From assembly GCA_016710935.1 (NCBI GenBank), contig JADJTY010000001.1:558001-622000 (forward strand): 64,000 nucleotides of DNA, given 5' to 3'. The DNA is from Chitinophagaceae bacterium. GTDB taxonomy: Bacteria > Bacteroidota > Bacteroidia > Chitinophagales > Chitinophagaceae. The first letter of the stretch is position 1. Each line of letters starts with the position of its first letter. This document shows, piece after piece, positions 9,085-17,854 of this stretch. A program made the position numbers and the translations under genes. Under the pieces are notes generated by a model. It did not search any database and was not told where the DNA came from. It saw only the letters and a program-made list of their open reading frames with translations.

Positions 9085-9451
9085 GTCAGTAGGTTTTCTA
9101 TAAATCTACTCATTTAGATCTGGCTTTGCAATAGCCCGCTGTTTTTTTTTGTGGCATACACGAAAATTGTGATGCTGAATAGCTGCACATCTGAATGGAT
9201 GCAGCAATACAATGTATAAAACCGGGCTGCTTTTTTATGAATGCCTGTTACAAAACAAATGGCGGTTTTTAACGCACAATGTAACCGGCAAACTTTTCTG
9301 CCAAATACCCAAAAAACGATAAAACAGCCTGAAATCAGGCAATTGGATTTTTATTGAAAATTCCAAGATTTTAAACAAACAATTTTATAAAAAAATGGGG
9401 AAAAGCGTCCAAATCCACTGCCGGTATGAGTCTTTAAAATTATCCACCAAT
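9085..9451. other. Intergenic region upstream of the nrdJ promoter
   Basis: AT-rich, no ORF or RNA gene seen. It contains one short inverted repeat GCCTG-AAAT-CAGGC (9330-9343) and, at 9440-9448, TTATCCACC, one mismatch from the DnaA box TTATCCACA. I looked for a cobalamin riboswitch and found no convincing B12 box. Confidence 0.5.
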
Positions 9452-9483
9452 TTTGTCCACAGGTGTTAATATTTATAAGTTTG
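9452..9483 (+). promoter_or_regulatory. nrdJ promoter overlapped by a DnaA-box-like site
   Basis: TTTG at 9452-9455 (-33) and TAAGTTTG at 9476-9483 (-7) with 20 bases between match the Bacteroidota promoter pattern. The -33 element is embedded in TTGTCCACA (9453-9461), and a second near match TTATCCACC lies at 9440-9448; each differs from TTATCCACA at one position. The leader to the nrdJ ATG would be about 70 bases. Confidence 0.55.
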
Positions 9484-9556
9484 ATTCTTCAGCCAATACA
9501 AATATTTTCGTTTGCTTAACATTTACATAACCCACCTTCAAAGCGATTATAGATAT

Positions 9557-12500
9557 ATGTCAAAAAAATCAAAACCTGCACAAGGGCTACAGTTCTCACG
9601 CCAGTTTACAAAGGATGACGTTAGTCCCTTCGATATGTTTGAGTACGATTACCGTACTTCAGTAATTAAAAATCCAACAGGAGAAATAGTTTTCCAGATG
9701 GATAATGTAGAGGTTCCTAAACAATGGAGCCAGATCGCTACAGATATCCTGGCACAGAAATATTTCCGGAAAGCAGGTGTACCGAATGAAGACGGTACAA
9801 CCGGAAGAGAAACAACCGTAAAACAGGTGGCACACCGTATGGCTCATTGCTGGCGGGTTTGGGGCGAACGCTACGATTATTTTGCAACAGCAAATGACGC
9901 ACAAATATTTTATGATGAGCTGGTATACTCCATATTAAACCAGGCTTGTGTACCTAACAGTCCGCAATGGTTTAACACCGGCCTGCACGAAGTATATGGC
10001 ATTACCGGTAAGCCACAAGGGCATTATTATGTAGACGCAAAAGATGGCCAGCTGAAAAAATCAGCCAATGCTTACGAGCGTCCGCAACCTCATGCCTGTT
10101 TCATATTAAGTGTAAATGATGACCTGGTTAACGAAGGTGGCATCATGGATCTGTGGGTACGTGAAGCAAGGATCTTTAAATACGGAAGTGGTGTGGGTAC
10201 CAACTTCAGCAGCATACGTGGCGAAGGCGAAAAATTAAGCGGTGGCGGTACATCAAGCGGCTTAATGAGTTTCTTAAAAATAGGCGACCGTGCAGCAGGC
10301 GCTATTAAAAGCGGTGGCACTACAAGAAGAGCAGCTAAAATGGTTTGCCTTGATCTGGATCACCCCGAAATTGAAAAGTTCATCAACTGGAAAGTTGAAG
10401 AAGAAGATAAAGTGGCTGCTTTAATTGCTGCAGGTTATGCAAGCGATTATGAAGGGGAAGCGTATAGAACTGTTAGCGGACAAAACAGCAACAACTCCAT
10501 CCGCATTCCAAACGATTTCTTTAAAATTTTAGATGAGGATGGTGAATGGGAACTGAAAGGAAGAAGTGATGGCCGTGTGATGAAGAAAGTACAGGCAAGA
10601 GAATTATGGGAGCAGATCACCTATGCCGCCTGGCGTTGTGCTGATCCCGGTACCCAATATGATTCTACCATCAACGAATGGCATACCTGTCCGGAAGGTG
10701 GTCCAATCAGGGCGTCTAACCCTTGCAGTGAGTACATGTTCCTGGATAACACAGCTTGTAATTTAGCCAGTGTGAACCTTCGCCAGTTCTTTGATGAAAG
10801 CAACAATACCTTTAATGTACAAGGGTTTGAACATACCTGCCGTTTGTGGACAGTAGTGTTGGAGATCTCTGTTTTAATGGCGCAGTTCCCTTCAAAAGAA
10901 GTTGCACAATTAAGTTACGATTACAGAACGCTTGGTTTAGGTTTTGCAAATCTGGGCTCTATGTTAATGGTAAGCGGTATTGCTTACGACAGCGAGGAAG
11001 CAAGGGGTATTGCAGGTGCCATCACCGCCATCATGACCGGGGTATCTTATAAAACATCGGCAGAGCTTGCCAGCTTCTTAGGTTCTTTTGATAAGTACAA
11101 AGAAAATAAAACACACATGTTACGTGTAATGCGTAACCACCGTGCGGCTGCTTACGATGCAAGCGATGCTTACGAAGGCATTGAAATAAAACCACAGGGT
11201 ATCAATGCAAAATACTGTCCTGATTATTTATTGAAAGCGGCAACCAAAGCCTGGGATGACGCAGTGCAGATGGGAGAGAAGTACGGCTACCGCAATGCAC
11301 AAACAACCGTAATTGCACCAACCGGTACCATCGGTTTGGTAATGGATTGCGATACCACCGGTGTTGAACCTGATTTTGCCCTGGTGAAATTTAAAAAATT
11401 AAGCGGTGGTGGTTATTTCAAGATCATTAACCAGAGCGTGCCACAGGCATTGCGTAATTTAAAATACAGCGAAGCAGAAATTGAAGAGATCGTTGCGTAT
11501 GCAAAAGGACACGCTTCTTTAGATAAAGCTCCTTTCATCAATACCAAAACATTGATGGAAAAGGGATTGTTGCAGGAAGACATTGATAAGTTGAATGCAG
11601 TTTTAGGCGCAGCTTTCGAAATTGGGTTTGTTTTCAATGTATATACTTTGGGAGAAACCTGCCTGGAAAGACTTGGATTTAAGCCTGAGCAATACCAGGA
11701 TTTTGGCTGGAGCTTACTGGAAGCTTTAGGATACAGCGATGAAGAGATAGAAGCAGCCAATATATATATATGTGGTACCATGACGGTGGAAGGTGCTCCT
11801 TATTTAAAAGACGAACATTTGTCTGTTTTTGATTGTGCCAACAAATGCGGACAGATAGGCGAACGCTACATTCATGCACACGGGCATATCCGCATGATGG
11901 GTGCAGCACAACCTTTCTTAAGTGGCGCTATTTCAAAAACCATCAACCTGCCAAACGAAGCCACACAGGCCGAGATCGCAGACTCTTACAGGCTTAGCTG
12001 GGAACTGGGTTTAAAAGCCTGCGCCCTGTATCGTGATGGTTCTAAATTATCGCAACCGTTAAGCAACAAAAGCGACAAGAAAAAGAAACTCGACGAACCG
12101 GTTTCGGAAGAAACAGCAACAGCATTGGCTAATGAGATTTCTACTATGGTTGATATGGGTAAATTAACCATTGATGACCTGCTGGATGAAATGAACAAGC
12201 GTGTACAGAACAGCGCCGATACTACCTTAAAGCGCCAGTTGGCGATGATCGTTGAAAGACGTGCATTACCAGCCAAGCGCCGCGGCTTTACACAAAAAGC
12301 AAAAATAAACGGGCAGGCATTATTCCTGCGTACCGGCGAATACAACGATGGTACTTTAGGAGAAATTTTTATAGACATGGCTAAGGAAGGTGCAACCATG
12401 CGTAGTATGCTTAATTGTTTTGCCATTGCTATTTCCATCGGCCTGCAATATGGTGTGCCTCTGGAAGAGTATGTTGAGAAATTTGTTTTCACCCGCTTTG

Positions 12501-12922
12501 AACCAAGCGGTATGGTTGACCATCCGAATATCAAGAGCGCAACCTCAATCATCGATTTCATCTTCCGTTCTTTAGCGTATGAATATTTAGGCAGAAACGA
12601 TCTGGTTCATGTACTGGATACACCCGAAGTACAAAACCTGGGCAATGAAGAATGGGATGTAAACACACCAACTATCGGCGACCGCAAACCGGAGTTGAGC
12701 GAAGTAAGGGTAATGGGCGCAGCAAAGCCTGCAACACCACCCACAACTGCACAACACCGCACTGCCCATAAAAAAGCAGAAGGCGGAATGGATGCCTTGA
12801 ATGCAGCAGCTAAAAGCATGCAGAGCGATGCACCTGCCTGCAATACCTGCGGACACATAACAGTACGCAGCGGCACCTGTTACAAATGTTTGAATTGCGG
12901 TAACAGCATGGGTTGTAGTTAA
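9557..12922 (+). CDS. nrdJ: Vitamin B12-dependent (class II) ribonucleotide reductase
   Basis: Reduces ribonucleotides to deoxyribonucleotides using adenosylcobalamin, independent of oxygen. 1121 residues. Start chosen at the ATG beginning MSKKSKPAQG, rather than the in-frame ATG 45 bases upstream. Motifs: ACVPNSPQWFNTG, GSGVGTNFSSIRG, the phosphate-binding/cysteine region SNPCSEYMFLDNTACNLASVNL, and the active-site APTGTIGLVMDCDTTGVEP. The C-terminal redox/zinc tail reads CNTCGHITVRSGTCYKCLNCG, ending GCS. It is the only RNR in this window. Followed by a good terminator. The possible DnaA link is described under the promoter. Confidence 0.96.
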   Translation: MSKKSKPAQGLQFSRQFTKDDVSPFDMFEYDYRTSVIKNPTGEIVFQMDNVEVPKQWSQIATDILAQKYFRKAGVPNEDGTTGRETTVKQVAHRMAHCWRVWGERYDYFATANDAQIFYDELVYSILNQACVPNSPQWFNTGLHEVYGITGKPQGHYYVDAKDGQLKKSANAYERPQPHACFILSVNDDLVNEGGIMDLWVREARIFKYGSGVGTNFSSIRGEGEKLSGGGTSSGLMSFLKIGDRAAGAIKSGGTTRRAAKMVCLDLDHPEIEKFINWKVEEEDKVAALIAAGYASDYEGEAYRTVSGQNSNNSIRIPNDFFKILDEDGEWELKGRSDGRVMKKVQARELWEQITYAAWRCADPGTQYDSTINEWHTCPEGGPIRASNPCSEYMFLDNTACNLASVNLRQFFDESNNTFNVQGFEHTCRLWTVVLEISVLMAQFPSKEVAQLSYDYRTLGLGFANLGSMLMVSGIAYDSEEARGIAGAITAIMTGVSYKTSAELASFLGSFDKYKENKTHMLRVMRNHRAAAYDASDAYEGIEIKPQGINAKYCPDYLLKAATKAWDDAVQMGEKYGYRNAQTTVIAPTGTIGLVMDCDTTGVEPDFALVKFKKLSGGGYFKIINQSVPQALRNLKYSEAEIEEIVAYAKGHASLDKAPFINTKTLMEKGLLQEDIDKLNAVLGAAFEIGFVFNVYTLGETCLERLGFKPEQYQDFGWSLLEALGYSDEEIEAANIYICGTMTVEGAPYLKDEHLSVFDCANKCGQIGERYIHAHGHIRMMGAAQPFLSGAISKTINLPNEATQAEIADSYRLSWELGLKACALYRDGSKLSQPLSNKSDKKKKLDEPVSEETATALANEISTMVDMGKLTIDDLLDEMNKRVQNSADTTLKRQLAMIVERRALPAKRRGFTQKAKINGQALFLRTGEYNDGTLGEIFIDMAKEGATMRSMLNCFAIAISIGLQYGVPLEEYVEKFVFTRFEPSGMVDHPNIKSATSIIDFIFRSLAYEYLGRNDLVHVLDTPEVQNLGNEEWDVNTPTIGDRKPELSEVRVMGAAKPATPPTTAQHRTAHKKAEGGMDALNAAAKSMQSDAPACNTCGHITVRSGTCYKCLNCGNSMGCS

Positions 12923-12981
12923 TCTGGTTTGAATACTTGTACTACGTAGCTTCAGCGAAGTAGTAAGCACGAACATAAATT

Positions 12982-13014
12982 AAAACCATCGGTATTAAAA
13001 CCGGTGGTTTTTTT
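12982..13014 (+). terminator. nrdJ terminator
   Basis: Stem AACCATCGGT / ACCGGTGGTT (10 bp with one G-T pair), a short A/T loop and a run of seven T. Sixty bases after the nrdJ stop. Confidence 0.85.
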
Positions 13015-13160
13015 GTCCGCAGGATGCTGTGCATGGGACAAACTTTAGGAACGCTGATCGTACTTCATTGGCAGCGTTTATCCTGAGGGGCGAAGGACTC
13101 CATTTAACGGTATGTGATTGGGGAGCATTAATGTATTTTTTATTATTGGATTGATTGCTG

Positions 13161-13256
13161 TAACCCCGACAGCGGTTGCAAACCCTGTCGGCGGTTATAT
13201 TTATTAGGCGGTTTCTATTCAACCGCTGTCGGGGTTTGCAACCGCCGACAGGGTTG
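13161..13256. repeat. REP-like palindromic intergenic element
   Basis: Four related 16-base modules: AACCCCGACAGCGGTT, AACCCTGTCGGCGGTT, then their exact reverse complements AACCGCTGTCGGGGTT and AACCGCCGACAGGGTT at 13240-13255. Modules 1/3 and 2/4 pair perfectly, and modules 1/2 and 3/4 can also pair with single bulges, so the element can fold as one long or two short hairpins. It is GC-richer than its surroundings and abuts the stop of the next minus-strand gene. It resembles REP/BIME elements. Confidence 0.75.
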
Positions 13257-15647
13257 TTACTTCTTCTTCACAAAATCCCTCAAATAACTGCAGCTGCTGA
13301 AAGCCTCTTTATAAAACAGGGTGTTGCTGTATTCCTGTACAAACTGCGGAAAATAAGTATTGGCTTTAAACTTGGCCCAGTAAGCTTTTTGATCTGCGTC
13401 GTATTTATCCCAATTGGTTTTGTACTCGCTGTATTGCGGTTGATGCACCTGCTTTTGGGCACATTTAGCCATCATAAATAAACAGCGGGCTTTAAAGTTT
13501 TTATCGGTGCTGGCGTTCAATGCTTTTTCAAAATACTCTTTTGCTTTAAAAGCTCCATAATATTCCTTTTGAAAGTCCGTGGCCTTCTCCGGAATGGCAT
13601 AGCCATCGCTGCCGCTGCGGTAATACTGTACCAATTCCCAGGTATGTCCGTAATAGGTGATATTGTACATACCCAACGCAAGTTTGTAATAACTTTTAGC
13701 TGCTGTGGCAGGTTGTTTGGCTGCCTGTTCCAGTTTTTGCATTTCCTGTGTAAAAGCAAGTTTGCTGGTACTGAAATTTTTCTCGTCGGCTAATTGCTCT
13801 TCAACATCGTATAACACATCAACGAAAGGATTTTTGGTAATTGCTTTTTTATCAGACGATCTTTTAAACCACTCAATAGCTTTCGCATAATCATAATCCC
13901 GTAAATAAGAAGTACCGGCAAAATCAACCACTTCTTTTTTGGTAACCGAGTTGTGTGTAAAAAGATAACTTTCAAATTTGTTGGGTTGTGTGCTGGTGAT
14001 CAGGGCGTATAGGTTTTCAACATCTTTACTCATCAGTTTGTTTCGTAAAAAATCAATACCGTTCAGTGATCCGTAATAATCCTGTTGTCCTTTCATCATG
14101 TAATCTGCAGCACCGATGCATAAGGTTTCTTTGGCCAGGTCGCCCTGTTCGTGATAGCGCTTTGCCAATATTTCACTCATCAGGTTGCGGTAAATATTGC
14201 GCCATTGCTGTACCTGCCAGTAATCGAGTGTTATGGCTTTTTCTTCCTTTACCCTATCTTCAAGCCATTGCAGCGAGGGTACAAGTTGCTTTTCAAAAGC
14301 AGCATCGATTTTAGTTTTTTCATTAATGGTAACCAGCAGGTTGGTCAACACCCATTGCTCTTTTACTTTTTGGGTGAGCGGCATTTTTTCGGCTGCAGAC
14401 AGGTATTTTTTGGCGCTTGCATAATCTTTAACCATGTGAGCAGCGTAGCCTGCAGCGGTTTCCAGCAGCCCGGCATTTTTTACCTGTTTTGATTGGGCAG
14501 CCTCATGTAAAAACGCTGCCATGGCTGTTACTTCTTTTTCAGCTTCGGTCATAATGCTGTCTGTTGTTTCATCTGTCCAGGTAAAATAAAAAGGTTTGCC
14601 GCCGGGTGTTTTCAACATGGCAGGCGTAAGGTATTTTTCTTCCAGTTTATTTATTTCACGTACCACCAACACTTCCAGTTCTTCGCTGGCCGGGTTAAGG
14701 CGATAAATTTCTTTCATATCCTCCAGGCCATTGGTGGTACTGCCCAAATTAAACAGCGCCAGCATGGATGCTTTTTCCTGGTCGTTTTTGCATAAAGCCA
14801 GGTAATCCTTTTTATCAGCCTTGGAATCTACACTCCAAAAAAAGCCGAGGTAATTCGAAATTCTTTTGGCCGGACTGGCTGCAAACACTTTACTGAACAA
14901 ATAGGCTGCTTCTTTTTGTTGCCCGCTGCGAAACAACGCCCCGGCTTTTAGCGCCAGGCTAAGCGGCTGTAACACGCTGTTGGTAGTTGTTTTAGCAGCA
15001 TATTCATCATACCAGTTAATGGCATCCGTGTACCTTTGGCTGTAATGCGCCAGGCGTAAAACCTGGTAAGCATATTTCTGTTTAAAGATATCTTTTTTTG
15101 CAACCGCATATAATTGCTGGCCGCTCTTAATCAGCTTGGCCATTTTTAAACTGTCACGTTGTATACCCTCCCAATCGCCATCGCCGCCCACAACATAGGG
15201 CTCTACCTGTTTTGCATACAGGATATAACCCAGAGCTTCAAAATCTTTGCTCTGCATAAAATAACCCGTCATGCTGTTTTGTTTTACCGAGTCGGGTATT
15301 TTAAGCGGCAGATTTTTTTCAAGATGGTAATAAAGATTGTTCAGATCCTTCCAGGCAAATTTGTTTACCATTTTTTTTGCATCTTCTTTTTTTACAGTTG
15401 CACCACAATAAGTTGCCCATTCATTGGCAAGTAAATCTGATAAGGAAGCCGGTTCGTTAGCGTCGTACAAAAACTGGTAGCCAACATAATAAAAAGGCCG
15501 GTAGCCACCTGCTTCCGGCAGATTTTGATGAAAGAAAGAAGTGTAATAATCATATGGGTTGGCCTCGGGGCCACAGCCAATAATATTTTGCGGAAAAGAA
15601 ATGATAGCGGTACTAATGCAGGCTGTTATAAATGCTTTCCAGTTCAT
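13257..15647 (-). CDS. Large exported protein of unknown function, probable lipoprotein with helical repeats
   Basis: 796 residues. The N-terminus MNWKAFITACISTAIISFPQ followed by NIIGCGPEANPYDYY looks like a lipoprotein signal with C25 as the lipidated residue. The rest is almost wholly helical, with Ala/Tyr/Lys-rich TPR-like segments (for example ALKAGALFRSGQQKEAAYLF, AAGYAAHMVKDYASAKKYL, SYYKLALGMYNITYYG, AKEYFEKALNASTDKNFKAR), suggesting a superhelical scaffold on the periplasmic or outer-membrane face. Its start overlaps the end of the upstream gene (15613-16677) by 35 bases, so the two are co-translated. I do not recognise a named family. Confidence 0.75.
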   Translation of the reverse strand: MNWKAFITACISTAIISFPQNIIGCGPEANPYDYYTSFFHQNLPEAGGYRPFYYVGYQFLYDANEPASLSDLLANEWATYCGATVKKEDAKKMVNKFAWKDLNNLYYHLEKNLPLKIPDSVKQNSMTGYFMQSKDFEALGYILYAKQVEPYVVGGDGDWEGIQRDSLKMAKLIKSGQQLYAVAKKDIFKQKYAYQVLRLAHYSQRYTDAINWYDEYAAKTTTNSVLQPLSLALKAGALFRSGQQKEAAYLFSKVFAASPAKRISNYLGFFWSVDSKADKKDYLALCKNDQEKASMLALFNLGSTTNGLEDMKEIYRLNPASEELEVLVVREINKLEEKYLTPAMLKTPGGKPFYFTWTDETTDSIMTEAEKEVTAMAAFLHEAAQSKQVKNAGLLETAAGYAAHMVKDYASAKKYLSAAEKMPLTQKVKEQWVLTNLLVTINEKTKIDAAFEKQLVPSLQWLEDRVKEEKAITLDYWQVQQWRNIYRNLMSEILAKRYHEQGDLAKETLCIGAADYMMKGQQDYYGSLNGIDFLRNKLMSKDVENLYALITSTQPNKFESYLFTHNSVTKKEVVDFAGTSYLRDYDYAKAIEWFKRSSDKKAITKNPFVDVLYDVEEQLADEKNFSTSKLAFTQEMQKLEQAAKQPATAAKSYYKLALGMYNITYYGHTWELVQYYRSGSDGYAIPEKATDFQKEYYGAFKAKEYFEKALNASTDKNFKARCLFMMAKCAQKQVHQPQYSEYKTNWDKYDADQKAYWAKFKANTYFPQFVQEYSNTLFYKEAFSSCSYLRDFVKKK

Positions 15648-16677
15648 GCGTAGAGTATTTGTTTAAAATTACAGAATCCAGATGATAGAGAGATACCCGC
15701 AAGGGGGTATTTTTTAGATGCCTGCTTATTTCCCGTGCAGCAGCCAGCACTTCTTTAATATCGCTTTGTTCATCCCGCAGCAAATCGTCTTTTCGCAGGT
15801 CGTATCCCAGTAACAAAGTATCTTTTAAGATCCGGTAGCGGTTGCCGGTTCTGGTACAGAAGGAATTGCTGAAGACTGCATCCGGCAAGCCTTGTATCAA
15901 CCCGCTATACATATTGTTGCGGTATAACACCTTCCAGTTAAACAAAGGAAAAGCAACATCCAGCGGTAAAGGATACCTGGAAAGATTTCCGGTATATTTT
16001 TTTAATTCCTGCGTTTCCAAAATGGAATTATTGGTGGCAGGGTTTTTTAAATTGCCCATGTTGTAACACATCAGCAGGCCACGGTCAACCGGAGGTACAC
16101 CGGTTTTGGAAAAAAATTTTATCTGGTGCAGACGGATGGTACAGGATAGCCTGGAGTCCGGAGTCTGGAGTTTGAAGTTTTTGAGCAGCAGGAAGTATTT
16201 TTCTTTGGTTGCTTCCGTCCAGTCGCAGTCAATTTGTATTTCGGGGATTGCGTCAATGCCAATTGATTTTTTAATTTCAAGAATAAGACTGTACATATTT
16301 TCGGCTAATTGTTTAACCTGTGATGTGTCAATTTTTTGAATGCATTCATTGGTAATAAAAACCGTTGGGATAATTGTAATGCCGCCTTGCAGCTCATCCC
16401 TTGCAGCCTGCAACTTCGCCACCGGCAATGGTTTCCTCGTCACCTCATCCCAATCCACATCAAAGAATTTAAGGTAAATGGTTTTTACTTTCAGGCTATC
16501 CAGTTTTTGTTTTTCAAATTCGGAAACGTTTAAAACGGATTTCCAGTAGTAGAAGGAAGGCTCTACCTGGCGGGCATGTTTATCATCATTACAGGAGGTT
16601 TGTGAAATAAGCGGAGATAAAATCATCAGCTTAACTATATCCAGCTTGAAACGCATAAATGGCTTTAACAAAAACAT
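15613..16677 (-). CDS. Exported protein of unknown function, possibly TIM-barrel-like
   Basis: 354 residues. A -7 box (TATTTTTG) ends five bases before the ATG at 16677, supporting that start; a second ATG is at 16656. The N-terminus is basic then hydrophobic and reaches C29 (PLISQTSC), a weak lipobox. Strand-helix alternation with motifs such as VKTIYLKFFDVDWDE, IPEIQIDCDWTEATKEKYFLLL, GLLMCYNMG and PLDVAFPLFNWKVLYR resembles a glycosidase-type TIM barrel; this is an inference. Residues about 165-176 (KLQTPDSRLS) are encoded by a repeat of the GGAGTC heptamer family. Overlaps the next gene by 35 bases. No named family recognised. Confidence 0.72.
   Translation of the reverse strand: MFLLKPFMRFKLDIVKLMILSPLISQTSCNDDKHARQVEPSFYYWKSVLNVSEFEKQKLDSLKVKTIYLKFFDVDWDEVTRKPLPVAKLQAARDELQGGITIIPTVFITNECIQKIDTSQVKQLAENMYSLILEIKKSIGIDAIPEIQIDCDWTEATKEKYFLLLKNFKLQTPDSRLSCTIRLHQIKFFSKTGVPPVDRGLLMCYNMGNLKNPATNNSILETQELKKYTGNLSRYPLPLDVAFPLFNWKVLYRNNMYSGLIQGLPDAVFSNSFCTRTGNRYRILKDTLLLGYDLRKDDLLRDEQSDIKEVLAAAREISRHLKNTPLRVSLYHLDSVILNKYSTHELESIYNSLH
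16149..16183 (-). repeat. GGAGTC/TTGAAGT heptamer repeat inside a coding region
   Basis: On the plus strand the units are CTGGAGT, CCGGAGT, CTGGAGT, TTGAAGT. The 13-mer GGAGTCCGGAGTC (16153-16165) recurs exactly in the intergenic element at 17773-17785. The insertion keeps the host frame, adding roughly ten residues. Confidence 0.65.
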
Positions 16678-16682
16678 ATTTT

Positions 16683-16690
16683 CAAAAATA
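16683..16690 (-). promoter_or_regulatory. -7 box upstream of gene 15613-16677, leaderless type
   Basis: TATTTTTG on the minus strand, followed by AAAAT and the ATG at 16677. Matches TAnnTTTG. Confidence 0.45.
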
Positions 16691-16770
16691 GGTTAATAAT
16701 AAAATACCCTGCAAATGGTAGTGAAAATTGCCATGAATACTTCAAATTTGTACAAATAAAAACATCAGCT

Positions 16771-17259
16771 ATGAAATGGTTCTTAACTATCCTGCTAGCA
16801 TCTTTTGCTTTTACACTACAGGCGCAGGAGTATAAACTGGAAGGAAACGAAGTAAAAATCGCAAAACCTGTTTTGTTTGAAAGGGGCAGTGCCAGGTTAA
16901 AGCCGGAAAGTATGGCTGCACTCGGGATCATTAAACAATACCTGACCGATAAATCTTACATCAGCCAGTTAAGGGTGGAGTGCCATACGGATAACAGCGG
17001 CGACGCTACCATTAACCAGGCACTGACCGAAAAAAGGGCCATGGTTGTTTGCAGAAAATTAATGGAGATGGGGGTAGATTGTAAAAGACTGATTGCTGTT
17101 GGCTTTGGCGATACCAAACCGGTTGCAGATAACAGCACAGCTGCCGGCAGGGCACAAAACCTGCGGGTGAGTTTTATTAATGTTTCGCTGCGGGGAAAAA
17201 TTATTGGCGGCCTGCCCATAGATGGCGGGGGTAAAATTACAGGCGAACTTTGTAACTGA
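16771..17259 (+). CDS. OmpA-family peptidoglycan-associating protein
   Basis: 162 residues. A clean signal peptide (MKWFLTILLASFAFTLQAQ) is followed by a short linker and an OmpA C-terminal domain: FERGSARLKPESMAALGIIKQYL, VECHTDNSGDATINQALTEKRA, and GFGDTKPVADNSTAAGRAQNLRV at the end. The usual NRRV reads NLRV. No barrel or lipobox precedes the domain, so it is a soluble or secreted periplasmic peptidoglycan binder. It is followed 23 bases later by the YcxB-like gene, which has its own promoter box. Confidence 0.88.
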   Translation: MKWFLTILLASFAFTLQAQEYKLEGNEVKIAKPVLFERGSARLKPESMAALGIIKQYLTDKSYISQLRVECHTDNSGDATINQALTEKRAMVVCRKLMEMGVDCKRLIAVGFGDTKPVADNSTAAGRAQNLRVSFINVSLRGKIIGGLPIDGGGKITGELCN

Positions 17260-17278
17260 TTTGCACTGCCTATCTTTG
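17249..17278 (+). promoter_or_regulatory. Promoter of the YcxB-like gene, leaderless type
   Basis: TTTG at 17249-17252 and TATCTTTG at 17271-17278 are 18 bases apart, matching both elements of the Bacteroidota promoter. Only CTGC separates the -7 box from the ATG at 17283. The -33 element lies inside the end of the OmpA-like gene. Confidence 0.6.
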
Positions 17279-17282
17279 CTGC

Positions 17283-17762
17283 ATGACTTCACAATTTTTC
17301 ACCTACGATAAGAACAAAGTTATCCAGGCATTGCGTTATCATTTTATTACCCGGAGGGAAATTAAAGTGATGATGATACTCGTAAATGTATTTGCCATTC
17401 TTTCGGCCGGCCTTTTCTTTTTTAAAATGATCTCTCCCTTTGCATTTTTGATAAGCTCGCTGTTGTGGTTCACATTAATGGTCATATTCTGGTTTGTGCT
17501 GCCCTATATGGTTTATAGGAAAGCAGAAACTTTTCGCGACAGGTTCAGGGCTGTTTTAGCCGATGATATTTTCAGAATTGAAAATGATAGAGGCGGCAGA
17601 AACTGGAACTGGAGTGAGTTCAGTACCTGGATAGAGAGCCCGCATTTTTATCACCTGTATTTTAACAGCCGCTCATTTTTTATTGTGCCTAAAGATGCAT
17701 TTGAAGGAGATGATGTGCATGAAGCGAGGAATATTTTCAGAGAGAAGATACCGAAGAAATAG
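17283..17762 (+). CDS. YcxB-like membrane protein
   Basis: 159 residues. Two hydrophobic helices (VMMILVNVFAILSAGLFFF and FLISSLLWFTLMVIFWFVL) separated by a tight turn are followed by a C-terminal soluble domain with the YcxB pattern: FRIENDRGGRNWNWSEFSTWIESPHFYHLYFNSRSFFIVPKDAF. The first ~35 residues are basic and cytosolic. The last codons run directly into a heptamer repeat element. Confidence 0.75.
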   Translation: MTSQFFTYDKNKVIQALRYHFITRREIKVMMILVNVFAILSAGLFFFKMISPFAFLISSLLWFTLMVIFWFVLPYMVYRKAETFRDRFRAVLADDIFRIENDRGGRNWNWSEFSTWIESPHFYHLYFNSRSFFIVPKDAFEGDDVHEARNIFREKIPKK

Positions 17763-17853
17763 TCGGGAGCCGGGAGTCCGGAGTCGGGAGGCATTATCAA
17801 ATCAGCAGCAAATAATAGATCAGAGTCTCGTACTCCTGACTTATGACTCCCGC
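17762..17853. repeat. Intergenic heptamer hairpin element
   Basis: The left arm is read as GTCGGGA, GCCGGGA, GTCCGGA, GTCGGGA. The right arm (17830-17853) reads as complementary-type units GTACTCC, TGACTTA, TGACTCC, CGCC. The arms are inverted relative to each other around a less structured centre. The element fills the gap between two convergent genes and could act as a bidirectional terminator. It shares an exact 13-mer with 16153-16165. Confidence 0.7.
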
Positions 17854-17854
17854 C

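Noticed and set aside
9440..9461. Origin of replication
   Set aside because: Only two imperfect DnaA-box-like sites, no AT-rich unwinding cluster and no dnaA/dnaN neighbours.
9085..9556. Cobalamin riboswitch upstream of nrdJ
   Set aside because: Some words (GGGGAAAAG, CAAATCCACTG) faintly resemble B12-box elements, but the conserved box and its partner helices are absent.
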